In this document: positions 1 through 7,466 of the stretch, in pieces | How positions within the stretch are numbered: position 1 is the first letter of the stretch | How the letters are laid out: the number at the start of each line of letters is the position of its first letter | From: Pseudanabaena sp. ABRG5-3 | GTDB taxonomy: Bacteria; Cyanobacteriota; Cyanobacteriia; Pseudanabaenales; Pseudanabaenaceae | DNA: 64,000 nt | Assembly: GCF_003967015.1 (NCBI RefSeq) | Contig: NZ_AP017560.1 | Location: forward strand, 3,346,048-3,410,047 | Reading direction: 5' to 3' | Program-made: the position numbers and the translations under genes | The notes under the pieces: model-generated | Database searches by the model: none | Told to the model about the DNA's origin: nothing | The model's input: only the letters and a program-made list of their open reading frames with translations

Positions 1-1
1 C

Positions 2-661
2 ATTGCTGCTGAAGGACTAGTTTCCCTCGATCTCGCTAAATTCTGTCAAGAAATGCCGATCCCTGTCCTCATGGGTAACTGTGTCACCTATGATGTCACC
101 TTAGAATTGCTCAGAGCAGGAGCCGCAGGTGTACTTGTGGGTATTGGTCCTGGAGCCGCCTGTACATCTAGAGGTGTACTCGGTGTAGGAATTCCCCAAG
201 CTACAGCCGTTGCAGACTGTGCTGCGGCCCGTGAAGACTTCTTCAAGGAAACTGGTAAATATGTACCTATCATTGCTGATGGTGGCTTGATTACAGGTGG
301 TGATATCTGTAAATCGATCGCCTGTGGTGCAGATGCTGTGATGATTGGCTCCCCCTTTGCGAGAGCTGCCGAAGCTCCTGGACGTGGTTTCCACTGGGGT
401 ATGGCAACACCTAGCCCTGTATTGCCACGCGGAACTAGAATCAAGGTTGGTACAACAGGTTCTCTCGAACAAATTTTGCGTGGGCCAGCAGGGCTTGATG
501 ATGGTACGCATAATCTCTTGGGCGCACTCAAAACTAGCATGGGAACTCTTGGTGCAGCCAATATTCGTGAAATGCAGCAGGTAGAAGTGGTAATTGCTCC
601 TTCACTCTTAACTGAAGGTAAGGTTTACCAAAAAGCACAGCAATTGGGTATGGGTAAATAA
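2..661 (+). CDS. guaB3: GuaB3-family IMP dehydrogenase-related protein, 5' end outside window
   Basis: C-terminal ~219 residues of a TIM-barrel enzyme of the IMP dehydrogenase/GMP reductase superfamily, acting in cytosolic purine nucleotide metabolism. The frame is open from base 2, so the N-terminus lies upstream of the window. The phosphate-binding and catalytic-Cys loop reads GIGPGAACTSR, followed by GVGIPQA and later IADGGLITGGDICKSIACGA, which binds the IMP phosphate. There is no CBS module in the visible part, consistent with the GuaB3 (TIGR01304-type) branch found in cyanobacteria and actinobacteria rather than classical GuaB. Whether it works as IMP dehydrogenase or GMP reductase cannot be read from this part. 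Confidence 0.9.
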   Translation: MAAEGLVSLDLAKFCQEMPIPVLMGNCVTYDVTLELLRAGAAGVLVGIGPGAACTSRGVLGVGIPQATAVADCAAAREDFFKETGKYVPIIADGGLITGGDICKSIACGADAVMIGSPFARAAEAPGRGFHWGMATPSPVLPRGTRIKVGTTGSLEQILRGPAGLDDGTHNLLGALKTSMGTLGAANIREMQQVEVVIAPSLLTEGKVYQKAQQLGMGK

Positions 662-719
662 GATAAGCAGAAGGGCTAGCATTGTGAGCCTTTCTGTTCC
701 CCAAAATGCGAGATGCAGT

Positions 720-880
720 ACGAAGTTGCTGCAATCATATTTTTGACGAAAATGGCTATCGAAAATGGCTATATTTAACTCACGTTAAATATAGCCATTT
801 GTGCCTTGCAAAGCACGGCACGGATTTTGCAAGTACATAAGAAGAATTACACAACAATTCTTCTTATGTACTTGCGCCAA
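720..880. repeat. Two large perfect palindromes in the guaB3-regulator gap
   Basis: The 337-base gap after guaB3 holds a 17-bp perfect stem (763-779 with 784-800, 4-base loop), an imperfect one at 801-821, and a 20-bp perfect stem (829-848 with 856-875, 7-base loop). The first could end guaB3 transcription, but no long T-run follows either. The remaining ~110 bases before the next gene are AT-rich, presumably its promoter; no clear box was identified. Confidence 0.75.
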
Positions 881-998
881 ACTAGCGTTATATTACTGAA
901 GAGATGAGGGTAATATATAAGTTATTGCTAGTGTAGAGAGACGTAATTTTTAGAGCTGATTTTCTGGGGGCGCACAACGGGGAATTACCTAAATCAAT

Positions 999-1376
999 AT
1001 GGCAAAAATTCTACTAGTTGAAGATAATGAAATGAACCGCGATATGTTATCGCGACGATTGATGCGTAGGGGATTTGAAGTAATAGTTGCCGTTGATGGG
1101 GAATTGGGGGTAATCACTGCTGAATCAGAACTTCCTGATTTGATTGTGATGGATATGAGTTTGCCAGTTTTAGATGGTTGGGAAGCGACAAAACGCTTAA
1201 AGCAAATACCTGCTACTTGCAATATTCCGATAATTGGTTGCTCGGCTCATGCGATGGTTGGCGATCGCGAAAGGGGAATTGAGGCGGGCTGTGATGATTA
1301 CGACACTAAGCCGATTGAATTTGCCAGATTATTAGGAAAAATAGAGAGGTTGTTGGAAAAGTATGCCAGAAATTAG
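999..1376 (+). CDS. Single-domain response regulator (CheY-like receiver)
   Basis: A 125-residue protein made only of a receiver domain. The acidic pair E8-D9, phospho-acceptor D52 (in VMDMSLP), switch residue S82 and conserved K104 are all present, so it should be phosphorylatable. It has no output domain, so it probably acts by protein-protein contact or as a phosphorelay intermediate. Its 3' end overlaps the next gene (start 1363) by 14 bases, implying translational coupling with the diguanylate cyclase. The motif NxxNRDML after the first strand is typical of receivers found in cyanobacterial hybrid systems. The cognate kinase is not in the window. Confidence 0.92.
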   Translation: MAKILLVEDNEMNRDMLSRRLMRRGFEVIVAVDGELGVITAESELPDLIVMDMSLPVLDGWEATKRLKQIPATCNIPIIGCSAHAMVGDRERGIEAGCDDYDTKPIEFARLLGKIERLLEKYARN

Positions 1377-2373
1377 TGAATCTAGTTTGCTGATTGTTGA
1401 CGATGATCAGATGAATCGCGAGCTTCTCTATCGCCATTTAAAAAATTTAGGGTATGACAATATCACTTTAGCCGATAGTGGCAAACGAGGACTGGAGATA
1501 GTTGATTCACAGGCGATCGATCTGATCTTGCTAGATATGATGATGCCAGTGATGAATGGATTAGAAATGCTCGATCATCTCAAATCCCACCAAGAATGGC
1601 GAGTTATTCCTGTAATTATCATCTCAGCATTAGATGAAAAAGAGATGATGCTTTCCTGTATTCAAAAGGGCGCTGAGGACTATTTAATCAAGCCCTATGA
1701 TCGGGTTCTTCTCAAAGCGAGGGTCAGAGCTTGTCTAGATAAGAAAATGCTGCACGATCGCGAAATTTTACATAATCAAAAACTCGAAGCCGCCTATAAA
1801 GAACTGGCGATCGCCTACTATGAGTTAGAAATTGTCAAAAATGAGCTAGAGGCGCTATCCCATCGTGATGGTTTGACAGGAATTGCTAACCGCCGCTATT
1901 TTGATACAGTGTTGGAAAGAGAATGGAATTCGGCGAAAAGAGAACAGAAATTTCTATCCCTAATATTATTTGATGTAGACTATTTTAAGAAATATAATGA
2001 TACCTATGGGCATCTAGCTGGGGACGACTGTCTATGTCAAATTGCGATCGCAGCATCACGAGTGCTTAAAAGACCAAGGGATACCTTAGCAAGATATGGA
2101 GGTGAAGAATTTGCAGTCATTTTGCCAGATACCGACTCAATAGGAGCTAGCTTTTGTGCGGAACAAATTCGCTTTGAAATAGAAAACCTGAATATTATTC
2201 ATATTTCTTCACAGATAAATTCCTATGTTACGGCTAGTTTAGGAATAGCGGCAATCAATCCTCATGTAGAATTCACAACTTCTCAGCAATTAATTAAAGA
2301 AGCAGATCTTGCGCTCTATCAAGCAAAACGAGAGGGGAGAAACTGCGTTAAAGTATGGTCTAACAACGGTTAA
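1363..2373 (+). CDS. Response regulator with GGDEF domain (PleD-like diguanylate cyclase)
   Basis: 336 residues. Receiver domain at 8-125 with acidic D13-D15, phospho-acceptor D58 and K110; a helical linker at ~130-166; GGDEF domain from ~167 to the end. The DGLTG motif (169-173), metal-binding D204 and an intact GGEEF signature at 246-250 predict active c-di-GMP synthesis from two GTP. An inhibitory I-site RxxD (RPRD, 237-240) sits exactly five residues before GGEEF, so product inhibition is expected. It overlaps the upstream CheY-like gene and is followed seven bases later by a third receiver gene, so the three form one transcription unit. Confidence 0.93.
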   Translation: MPEISESSLLIVDDDQMNRELLYRHLKNLGYDNITLADSGKRGLEIVDSQAIDLILLDMMMPVMNGLEMLDHLKSHQEWRVIPVIIISALDEKEMMLSCIQKGAEDYLIKPYDRVLLKARVRACLDKKMLHDREILHNQKLEAAYKELAIAYYELEIVKNELEALSHRDGLTGIANRRYFDTVLEREWNSAKREQKFLSLILFDVDYFKKYNDTYGHLAGDDCLCQIAIAASRVLKRPRDTLARYGGEEFAVILPDTDSIGASFCAEQIRFEIENLNIIHISSQINSYVTASLGIAAINPHVEFTTSQQLIKEADLALYQAKREGRNCVKVWSNNG

Positions 2374-2379
2374 GAACGG

Positions 2380-3108
2380 GTGGTCAAGATGGTAATGCCA
2401 AACTTCCAAGTATTGATAGTTGACGATAATGAAATCAATCGAGATATGTTAGCCCGCCGCTTACATCGAAAAGATTTTAATTTGTCGATGGCATCGGATG
2501 GGCGGGCTGCTCTATCTATGGTGCAGGTGAATCGCTATGACTTGATTTTGTTGGATATCATGATGCCTGAGGTTGATGGATATGCAGTGTTGCGATATTT
2601 AAAACAAGATCCTAGCTTACGGAATATTCCTGTGATCATCATTTCAGCCCTTGAAGAAATGGATAGCGTCATGCGATGTATGGAAATTGGTGCAGACGAC
2701 TATCTGACTAAACCCTTTGATCCCGAAATGCTGAAATCGGCAATCAATCGTTGCTTACCGAGTCGCATTCAGAATCCACCAAATAATCTTGGTTCTAGAA
2801 CCAACGATTTATCTACGTTTGCGCCTGTTGATGCTGGGGAGCAAATCACTGCCTTTAATTTACCTGAAGATACTACCCGTGGCAAATCCACCAACTTAAT
2901 TACCCTTGATGAAGTGGTATTGCGAATCATGCAGTCAGGCGTTATCAATCGCAAAAGTTATCTATATTTTAGTAAAGCGATCTATAACAACTTATTTGAG
3001 AATGTAGGATTAAGCGAACAAGAAGTTTATCAAATTCGTTCTGTTTTTGACGCGATTCAATCAGGGAGGATTAGGGTAATTGATACAAATTATCCTAGTA
3101 AGCTTTAG
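2380..3108 (+). CDS. Response regulator with uncharacterised C-terminal region
   Basis: Receiver domain at ~8-125 (acidic D15-D16, phospho-acceptor D59, K111 counted from the GTG at 2380), then a variable linker and a ~70-residue C-terminal region with predicted helices (TLDEVVLRIMQSG to GRIRVID) that I do not recognise as a DNA-binding or enzymatic output. The start is uncertain: GTG 2380, ATG 2389 and ATG 2395 are all in frame, and ATG 2395 gives the tightest receiver N-terminus (MPNFQVLIVDDN). It is the third gene of the regulator operon. The first and third receivers share the NRDML/LARRL segment, suggesting duplication. Confidence 0.88.
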   Translation: MVKMVMPNFQVLIVDDNEINRDMLARRLHRKDFNLSMASDGRAALSMVQVNRYDLILLDIMMPEVDGYAVLRYLKQDPSLRNIPVIIISALEEMDSVMRCMEIGADDYLTKPFDPEMLKSAINRCLPSRIQNPPNNLGSRTNDLSTFAPVDAGEQITAFNLPEDTTRGKSTNLITLDEVVLRIMQSGVINRKSYLYFSKAIYNNLFENVGLSEQEVYQIRSVFDAIQSGRIRVIDTNYPSKL

Positions 3109-3208
3109 GAAATTTGGGGGCGAAATTCAAAGCTATTCTAAAAATCTTGGATATTATGGCAAAGTGGCGATAAATTGGAGCCATCAAATTCTTTAGTGCT
3201 TGATACAT

Positions 3209-4642
3209 ATGGCAATTCCTCAGCATTTAACCAAGATCGTTGCCACAATTGGTCCCGCCAGTCGATCGCCTGAAGTATTTCGCAAAATGGTAGAGGCGGG
3301 TATCACCGTAGCACGATTGAACTTCTCCCACGGTAGCTATACCGATCATGCTAAGACAATTGCGATGATTCGAGAAGTATCGGAAGAACTAGATGTCCCG
3401 ATTACAATTTTGCAGGATTTGCAGGGACCAAAGATCCGCGTTGGTGAGTTGTCTGAAGCTGGGCTTGAGTTGGTTGAGGGTAAATCGATTACACTCATCC
3501 CCAAAAACAATCTGCAACAAAGCGATCGCTCTTATCAAAATTTCATCACAATTGATTATTCCTACGTTGCTGAAGAAGCTACTATTGGCACACAGATCCT
3601 CTTAGCTGATGGCATTTTTGAACTCACAGTAAGTGGTATCGAAGATAATGCTGTTCATTGCGAAGTTGTCAAAGGTGGCGTTCTCACAAGTCACAAAGGT
3701 GTCAACTTTCCCAGTTTAAATTTGCGCTTACCCTCGATGACCGATAAGGATCGGCAAGATTTAGAATTTGGTCTGGCGCAAGGTGTCGATTGGATTTCGT
3801 TGAGTTTTGTTAGACAAGCCGCCGATGTAAAGTTGCTGAGAGCCTTAATCGCTGAGCAGGGAAAGTCTGATGTATCGATCATTGCGAAAATCGAAAAGCC
3901 TCAGGCGATCGCTAATCTTGAAGAAATTCTCGCAGTAGTTGATGGGATTATGGTCGCAAGGGGAGATCTCGGTGTAGAGATGCCTCCTGAACGAGTTCCT
4001 ATGATCCAAAAGCATATTATCCGTCGTTGCAATGAAATCGGTATTCCCGTAATTACGGCAACGCAGATGCTAGAAAGCATGATCCAAAATCCGCGCCCAA
4101 CCAGAGCAGAGGCGAGTGATGTAGCAAATGCGATCATGGATGGTACGGATGCTGTGATGCTCTCAGGAGAATCGGCGGTAGGGGCATATCCTGTGCAGGC
4201 GGTGGAAATGATGACACGCATTGCCTCTGAAGTGGAAAAGGATGTCCAATTTGCCAATTATCCTGCTTCAAGAACCGATGAAGTCCATGCAATTAGTGAA
4301 GCAATTCATGCGGTTTCCGATGTGATCGATTTTCGTTGTATCGTCGCCTTTACCGCTAGTGGATATACCGCCATCCTTGCCTCAAAAGAACGACTCCCAA
4401 TCCCGATTATTGCCCTTACTCCAAGTATTAATGTCTATCATCGCCTTAACTTAGTTTGGGGCGTAAAGCCTCTATTGCTGGATCAAGAAGTAAATTCCTT
4501 TGAGATGGTCATTCAACAGGTAGAAGCTTATTTGCTTGGGCGTAATTTGGCAGCGACAGGCGATCGCGTTTTGATTGTTGGTGGTATTCCGATGGGTGTA
4601 AAAGGAGGCACAAACTTCCTCAAAATCCACATCCTGCCTTAA
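3209..4642 (+). CDS. pyk: Pyruvate kinase
   Basis: Converts phosphoenolpyruvate and ADP to pyruvate and ATP in glycolysis. About 477 residues from the ATG at 3209 (an in-frame TTG at 3200 is less likely). The N-terminus KIVATIGPAS, the catalytic stretch with ISLSFVR and IAKIEKP, the Mg-binding ARGDLGVE, and ATQMLESM plus DVANAIMDGTDAVMLSGE are all family signatures. The C-terminal domain is the usual allosteric one; there is no extra PEP-utiliser/His domain, so this is the short form of the two pyruvate kinases that cyanobacteria often carry. It is separated from the regulators by ~100 bases and converges with the ATP-grasp gene. Confidence 0.97.
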   Translation: MAIPQHLTKIVATIGPASRSPEVFRKMVEAGITVARLNFSHGSYTDHAKTIAMIREVSEELDVPITILQDLQGPKIRVGELSEAGLELVEGKSITLIPKNNLQQSDRSYQNFITIDYSYVAEEATIGTQILLADGIFELTVSGIEDNAVHCEVVKGGVLTSHKGVNFPSLNLRLPSMTDKDRQDLEFGLAQGVDWISLSFVRQAADVKLLRALIAEQGKSDVSIIAKIEKPQAIANLEEILAVVDGIMVARGDLGVEMPPERVPMIQKHIIRRCNEIGIPVITATQMLESMIQNPRPTRAEASDVANAIMDGTDAVMLSGESAVGAYPVQAVEMMTRIASEVEKDVQFANYPASRTDEVHAISEAIHAVSDVIDFRCIVAFTASGYTAILASKERLPIPIIALTPSINVYHRLNLVWGVKPLLLDQEVNSFEMVIQQVEAYLLGRNLAATGDRVLIVGGIPMGVKGGTNFLKIHILP

Positions 4643-4646
4643 GGAT

Positions 4647-4749
4647 AGGCGGCGCAAAGTGCCGCCATTCTTACAACAGTTGCCGATCAAACGAACCACA
4701 AGAGATTTTTTGAAAGGCTTGCTTCGCAAGCCTTTCAAAAAATCTCTTG
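4647..4749. terminator. Convergent-gene hairpins, incl. 24-bp perfect stem
   Basis: Between pyk and the convergent ATP-grasp gene lie a small GC-rich hairpin (4647-4665, AAA loop) and a perfect 24-bp stem (4699-4722 with 4726-4749) closed by a TTC loop. The long stem runs into the coding sequence: the stop codon of the minus-strand gene (4735-4737) is inside its right arm. It can work in both directions, with T-runs inside the stem. Terminator function is inferred from position. Confidence 0.65.
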
Positions 4750-6318
4750 GTTTGGGTTTGAGCGCAAAGCGCTGTAAACTCTTGTTTCGTGATCGAGAAC
4801 TTGTTCTACTTGTTCATAGATAGCCTGTGCTTCTGCGGGACTATTGCCGATACTCGTTAGTCCTAATTTGCCAAATTCGGACAGGCAACTCATGAGGTGG
4901 AATACGGTTCCTGTTTCGGTACTGCTATCGAAATGGAGACGATGATAGGCAATAATATCCATCAAATCATGGGGTAAAAGTCCTTTGTATTGAGGCTTTT
5001 GTAGGTTATCCGTTGCTACATAATATTTTTCTTGCCCTTGACGACTATAAAATTTGCCGTCTTCAAGTTGGAATTTCCCATTAGTCAAAAAGCGCAAGGT
5101 CATGAATGGATGGGTCGTCCCACCTTTGCGAAGATTAATCTCGATCGCTTGTAAATCCCAAGTCCCATTTGGTTGTTTCACTGCCACAAAATCCACCCCG
5201 TAGCGTTCTAAGGCTCCTTTCTTGGCAAGATTCTGACCGATCGCTAAGCCGATTTCTTGTAGCTGAAGGCGATAGGCAGCATCCGCAGGAAAACTACAGC
5301 CTAGATAGACTTGACCATCAAGCCCTCCCAAAATTTGATCGTGGGTAGAGAGGATTTCGATCTCGCCCGTCGGTGCAATGCGACCCTGCACACTGGGCGA
5401 TCTCTTTTCTTCCCCTTCGATAAATGCCTCGACGATTGCTCCTAGTTCAGGAATCTGTCTGGCATAGTTTGCCCATGTTTCGTGGTTTGACTGAAAGCGC
5501 ATGGTGGCGAAACTTTCAAAAATCGCGGCAATGCGATCGGCGAGACTTGCTTGCTCGATGGGATGAAGTTTTTTTGTAATCTCCTCTAAACATAAAATCG
5601 CATTGCCCTCCCCCGAAAATCCTTCATTGAGCTTGACAACCATTCGTTTCAGATAGGGCTGTCTTTCCCACAGTTTGGCAGCAGCGATCGCTAAATCCTG
5701 AGATGTCCATACGAGTTGACTACCATCAGGGTGAGGAATTCCTGTTTCCGCAAATACTTGTCGGCTACCGCTTTTGGTTCCTAAATGTAATAAATCGGGA
5801 TCGACTGCCCATAAAGGAATATCTAACTGGATCGATAACTCACGCTCTAAGGGAGTGGAGTTAAAGCAAATCATATAGGCTTTATCGATGCGTAAAGATT
5901 GACGAATTCGTTCAATTAAGCGTGGGCGTTCGAGAATCTTTTGGGTGAGTGGCTTTTCGGCGGCATCATAGGTGGTGAGAGTGACTAAGCGTTCTCTAGC
6001 ATGGGAGAAGGGAATCCCCGGTAATAATTGGAGATAGTAATCAATGATAATCGGTGCTAGTGGTTGGGAAGTGATATAGACAAGGCGGTTGCGAGGATTG
6101 CGAAGACGGATTAGTGAAAAAAGTAAGCGCTCTTCATAATGGTGGCTGCCTTCAACTTTTTTGAGTTCCGATGGATCGAGGGTTAAGGAAGGAACTACAA
6201 GAATATCGTAATCACTATGATCAAATTCTTCGATATTCAGCCAGCGATCGCGTAGTTGTGTTTGCAGATCCCGAAATCTAGCTGGTGATTCCTGCGAAAT
6301 GAAGCCATATTTATTCAT
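4735..6318 (-). CDS. ATP-grasp ligase, PGM1-related
   Basis: 527 residues. The central-to-C-terminal part has ATP-grasp features: a nucleotide-binding lysine and Gly-rich loop (VVKLNEGFSGEGNA, ~225-240), an acidic EAFIEGEE strand, and the metal-binding end strand AIEINLRKGGTTHPF. The N-terminal ~180 residues resemble the proteins annotated as peptide ligase PGM1-related, after the pheganomycin peptide ligase. It should couple an acyl-phosphate intermediate to an amine, but its substrate is unknown. A GGAGG lies ten bases before ATG 6318, supporting the start. No precursor peptide or biosynthetic genes flank it, so a role in a peptide natural product is not supported here. Confidence 0.75.
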   Translation of the reverse strand: MNKYGFISQESPARFRDLQTQLRDRWLNIEEFDHSDYDILVVPSLTLDPSELKKVEGSHHYEERLLFSLIRLRNPRNRLVYITSQPLAPIIIDYYLQLLPGIPFSHARERLVTLTTYDAAEKPLTQKILERPRLIERIRQSLRIDKAYMICFNSTPLERELSIQLDIPLWAVDPDLLHLGTKSGSRQVFAETGIPHPDGSQLVWTSQDLAIAAAKLWERQPYLKRMVVKLNEGFSGEGNAILCLEEITKKLHPIEQASLADRIAAIFESFATMRFQSNHETWANYARQIPELGAIVEAFIEGEEKRSPSVQGRIAPTGEIEILSTHDQILGGLDGQVYLGCSFPADAAYRLQLQEIGLAIGQNLAKKGALERYGVDFVAVKQPNGTWDLQAIEINLRKGGTTHPFMTLRFLTNGKFQLEDGKFYSRQGQEKYYVATDNLQKPQYKGLLPHDLMDIIAYHRLHFDSSTETGTVFHLMSCLSEFGKLGLTSIGNSPAEAQAIYEQVEQVLDHETRVYSALRSNPNQEIF

Positions 6319-6351
6319 GTGCTAACGACCTCCAGCGATCGCCTATCGATA

Positions 6352-6382
6352 TTTTGTCATGTTGCTTAGCAACATAACAAAA
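6352..6382. repeat. Short interrupted palindrome upstream of ATP-grasp gene
   Basis: Arms ATGTTGCT/AGCAACAT around a single T, extended outward by TTTTGT/ACAAAA after one mismatch. It lies 34-64 bases upstream of the ATG at 6318, so it could be an operator or a 5'-leader hairpin. No function is assigned. Confidence 0.4.
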
Positions 6383-6407
6383 TAATAATTGTAGATTTTG
6401 CTTTATT

Positions 6408-6466
6408 AAGTAGCTAGGCATAATTAAAAAATAGAGAAAAGCGCTATAGGGCAGGGATAGCTACTT
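6408..6466. mobile_element. MITE-like element, family A copy 1
   Basis: 59 bases starting AAGTAGCTAGGCATAATTAA and ending ATAGCTACTT, an inverted repeat of the start. The same left end recurs at 12645 and 39148, and in inverted form at 12725-12746. No ORF inside. It lies between the ATP-grasp gene and the frameshifted regulator. Confidence 0.5.
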
Positions 6467-6476
6467 ATTCTATTAG

Positions 6477-7117
6477 TTACGAATAGTTAAGAATGGAATT
6501 GAACAAGATCGCGATCTGTGTTCTATTTCGCAAATTTAATTGACTTAAAATATTTGTAATATGATTCTTTACAGTTATTGTTGATATATAAAGCTGATTG
6601 GCAATTTCCTCATTATTTGCGCCTGTAGCAACTAATTTGACGATTTGTTGCTCTCTGGGGGTGAGCTTATCCCAATCAGTTGTGGAAACCTCCGAAGTTT
6701 CTGGAATTCGCGTAATCACCTTTCTCCCTAAGTTCAAATCTAGATGCATATAGCCACGATATACAGCCTGAATGGCAAATGATAATTCCTCTGGTGTTGT
6801 ATTCTTTAAAATATAGCCGATGCTCCATATTTCAGAGCTTGAGAGATATATTCTTCGGTCTCATCCACGGTGAGAATCAATATTTTCGTATCTGGGAAAT
6901 GCTCCCCAATTTGCTTAGTTGCCTCCACTCCATCCATCAGTGGCATTTGGATATCCATCAGCAAGACATCGGGTCTAAGAGTCTCCACTTGCGCGATCGC
7001 TACCTGTCCATTTTCCGCCTCTCCCACAATTTCTAGAGTCAATTCATCACCGAGGGAAATCTTCAGGGCGCGACGAATAAAGGAATGATCGTCAATAAGT
7101 AAGATACGAATTTTCAT
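6477..7117 (-). pseudogene. NarL/FixJ-type response regulator broken by one-base frameshift
   Basis: Two adjacent frames together make a normal ~214-residue LuxR-type response regulator. The 5' part (7117 down to ~6818) is a receiver beginning MKIRILLIDDHSFIRRAL, with phospho-acceptor in LLMDIQMP; it stops after KYGASAIF. The 3' part carries the linker and the HTH domain LTPREQQIVKLVATGANNEEIA...TVKNHITNIL. Adding one G (one C on the plus strand) at about 6817-6819 restores GASGYILKN followed by the linker PEELSFAIQAVYRGY, exactly the family sequence. So the gene carries a single-base deletion, or the assembly has an error there. The DNA-binding part alone (6477-6749) could still be made from an internal ATG. 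Confidence 0.85.
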
Positions 7118-7466
7118 GGAAATTACCTATTGCATTTTAGGCGATCGCTTAAGAGCGGGTTTGAAAAGTATCCTATTTAGCATAAATTTCTACTTTCCCC
7201 CCTTTAATCCCCCCTTTGAAAGTGGGGAGCTTGAATTCTCTCCCTTGAAAGGGCAGGGATATTTCAAGAAAGGTTAAGAGGAAACAGAAAAAGGCTAGAT
7301 ACAGACTTAGAGGTATTTTTGTAATAATTTAATGCAATAAAGTCAAACAAGCCAGAAAATGAGTAACAGTCTAGTTGATTACCTCCAAGAGATACCAGAT
7401 CCCCGCAAGGCAAAAGGGGGGTAAAGAACTTCTTAAACACGCTCTTACAGATTTCAATTTATGCAA
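7118..7466. other. Intergenic region with repeat debris
   Basis: A 349-base gap. It carries HIP1 at 7141-7148, a low-complexity C/T-rich repeat at about 7196-7240 (of the type that recurs in-frame at 54017-54055 inside the oxoprolinase gene), and a short transposase remnant listed separately. No intact gene is visible. Confidence 0.6.
7359..7424 (+). pseudogene. N-terminal remnant of an ISAs1-type transposase
   Basis: A 21-codon reading frame encodes MSNSLVDYLQEIPDPRKAKG and then stops. The segment with IPDPR-K-KG matches the start of the DDE_Tnp_1-associated N-terminal region of ISAs1-family transposases, which normally continues with an R-Y-P-L hydrophobic stretch. Nothing downstream matches the rest of the protein, so this is a vestige of an insertion sequence. 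The call rests on about 20 residues. Confidence 0.5.

Noticed and set aside
88-561. 157-aa minus-strand ORF under guaB3
   Set aside because: Shadow of guaB3; composition fits reverse reading of a Gly/Ala-rich enzyme.
6750-6830. Programmed frameshift in the NarL-type regulator
   Set aside because: No slippery heptamer or downstream structure at the break; a plain deletion or sequencing error is simpler.
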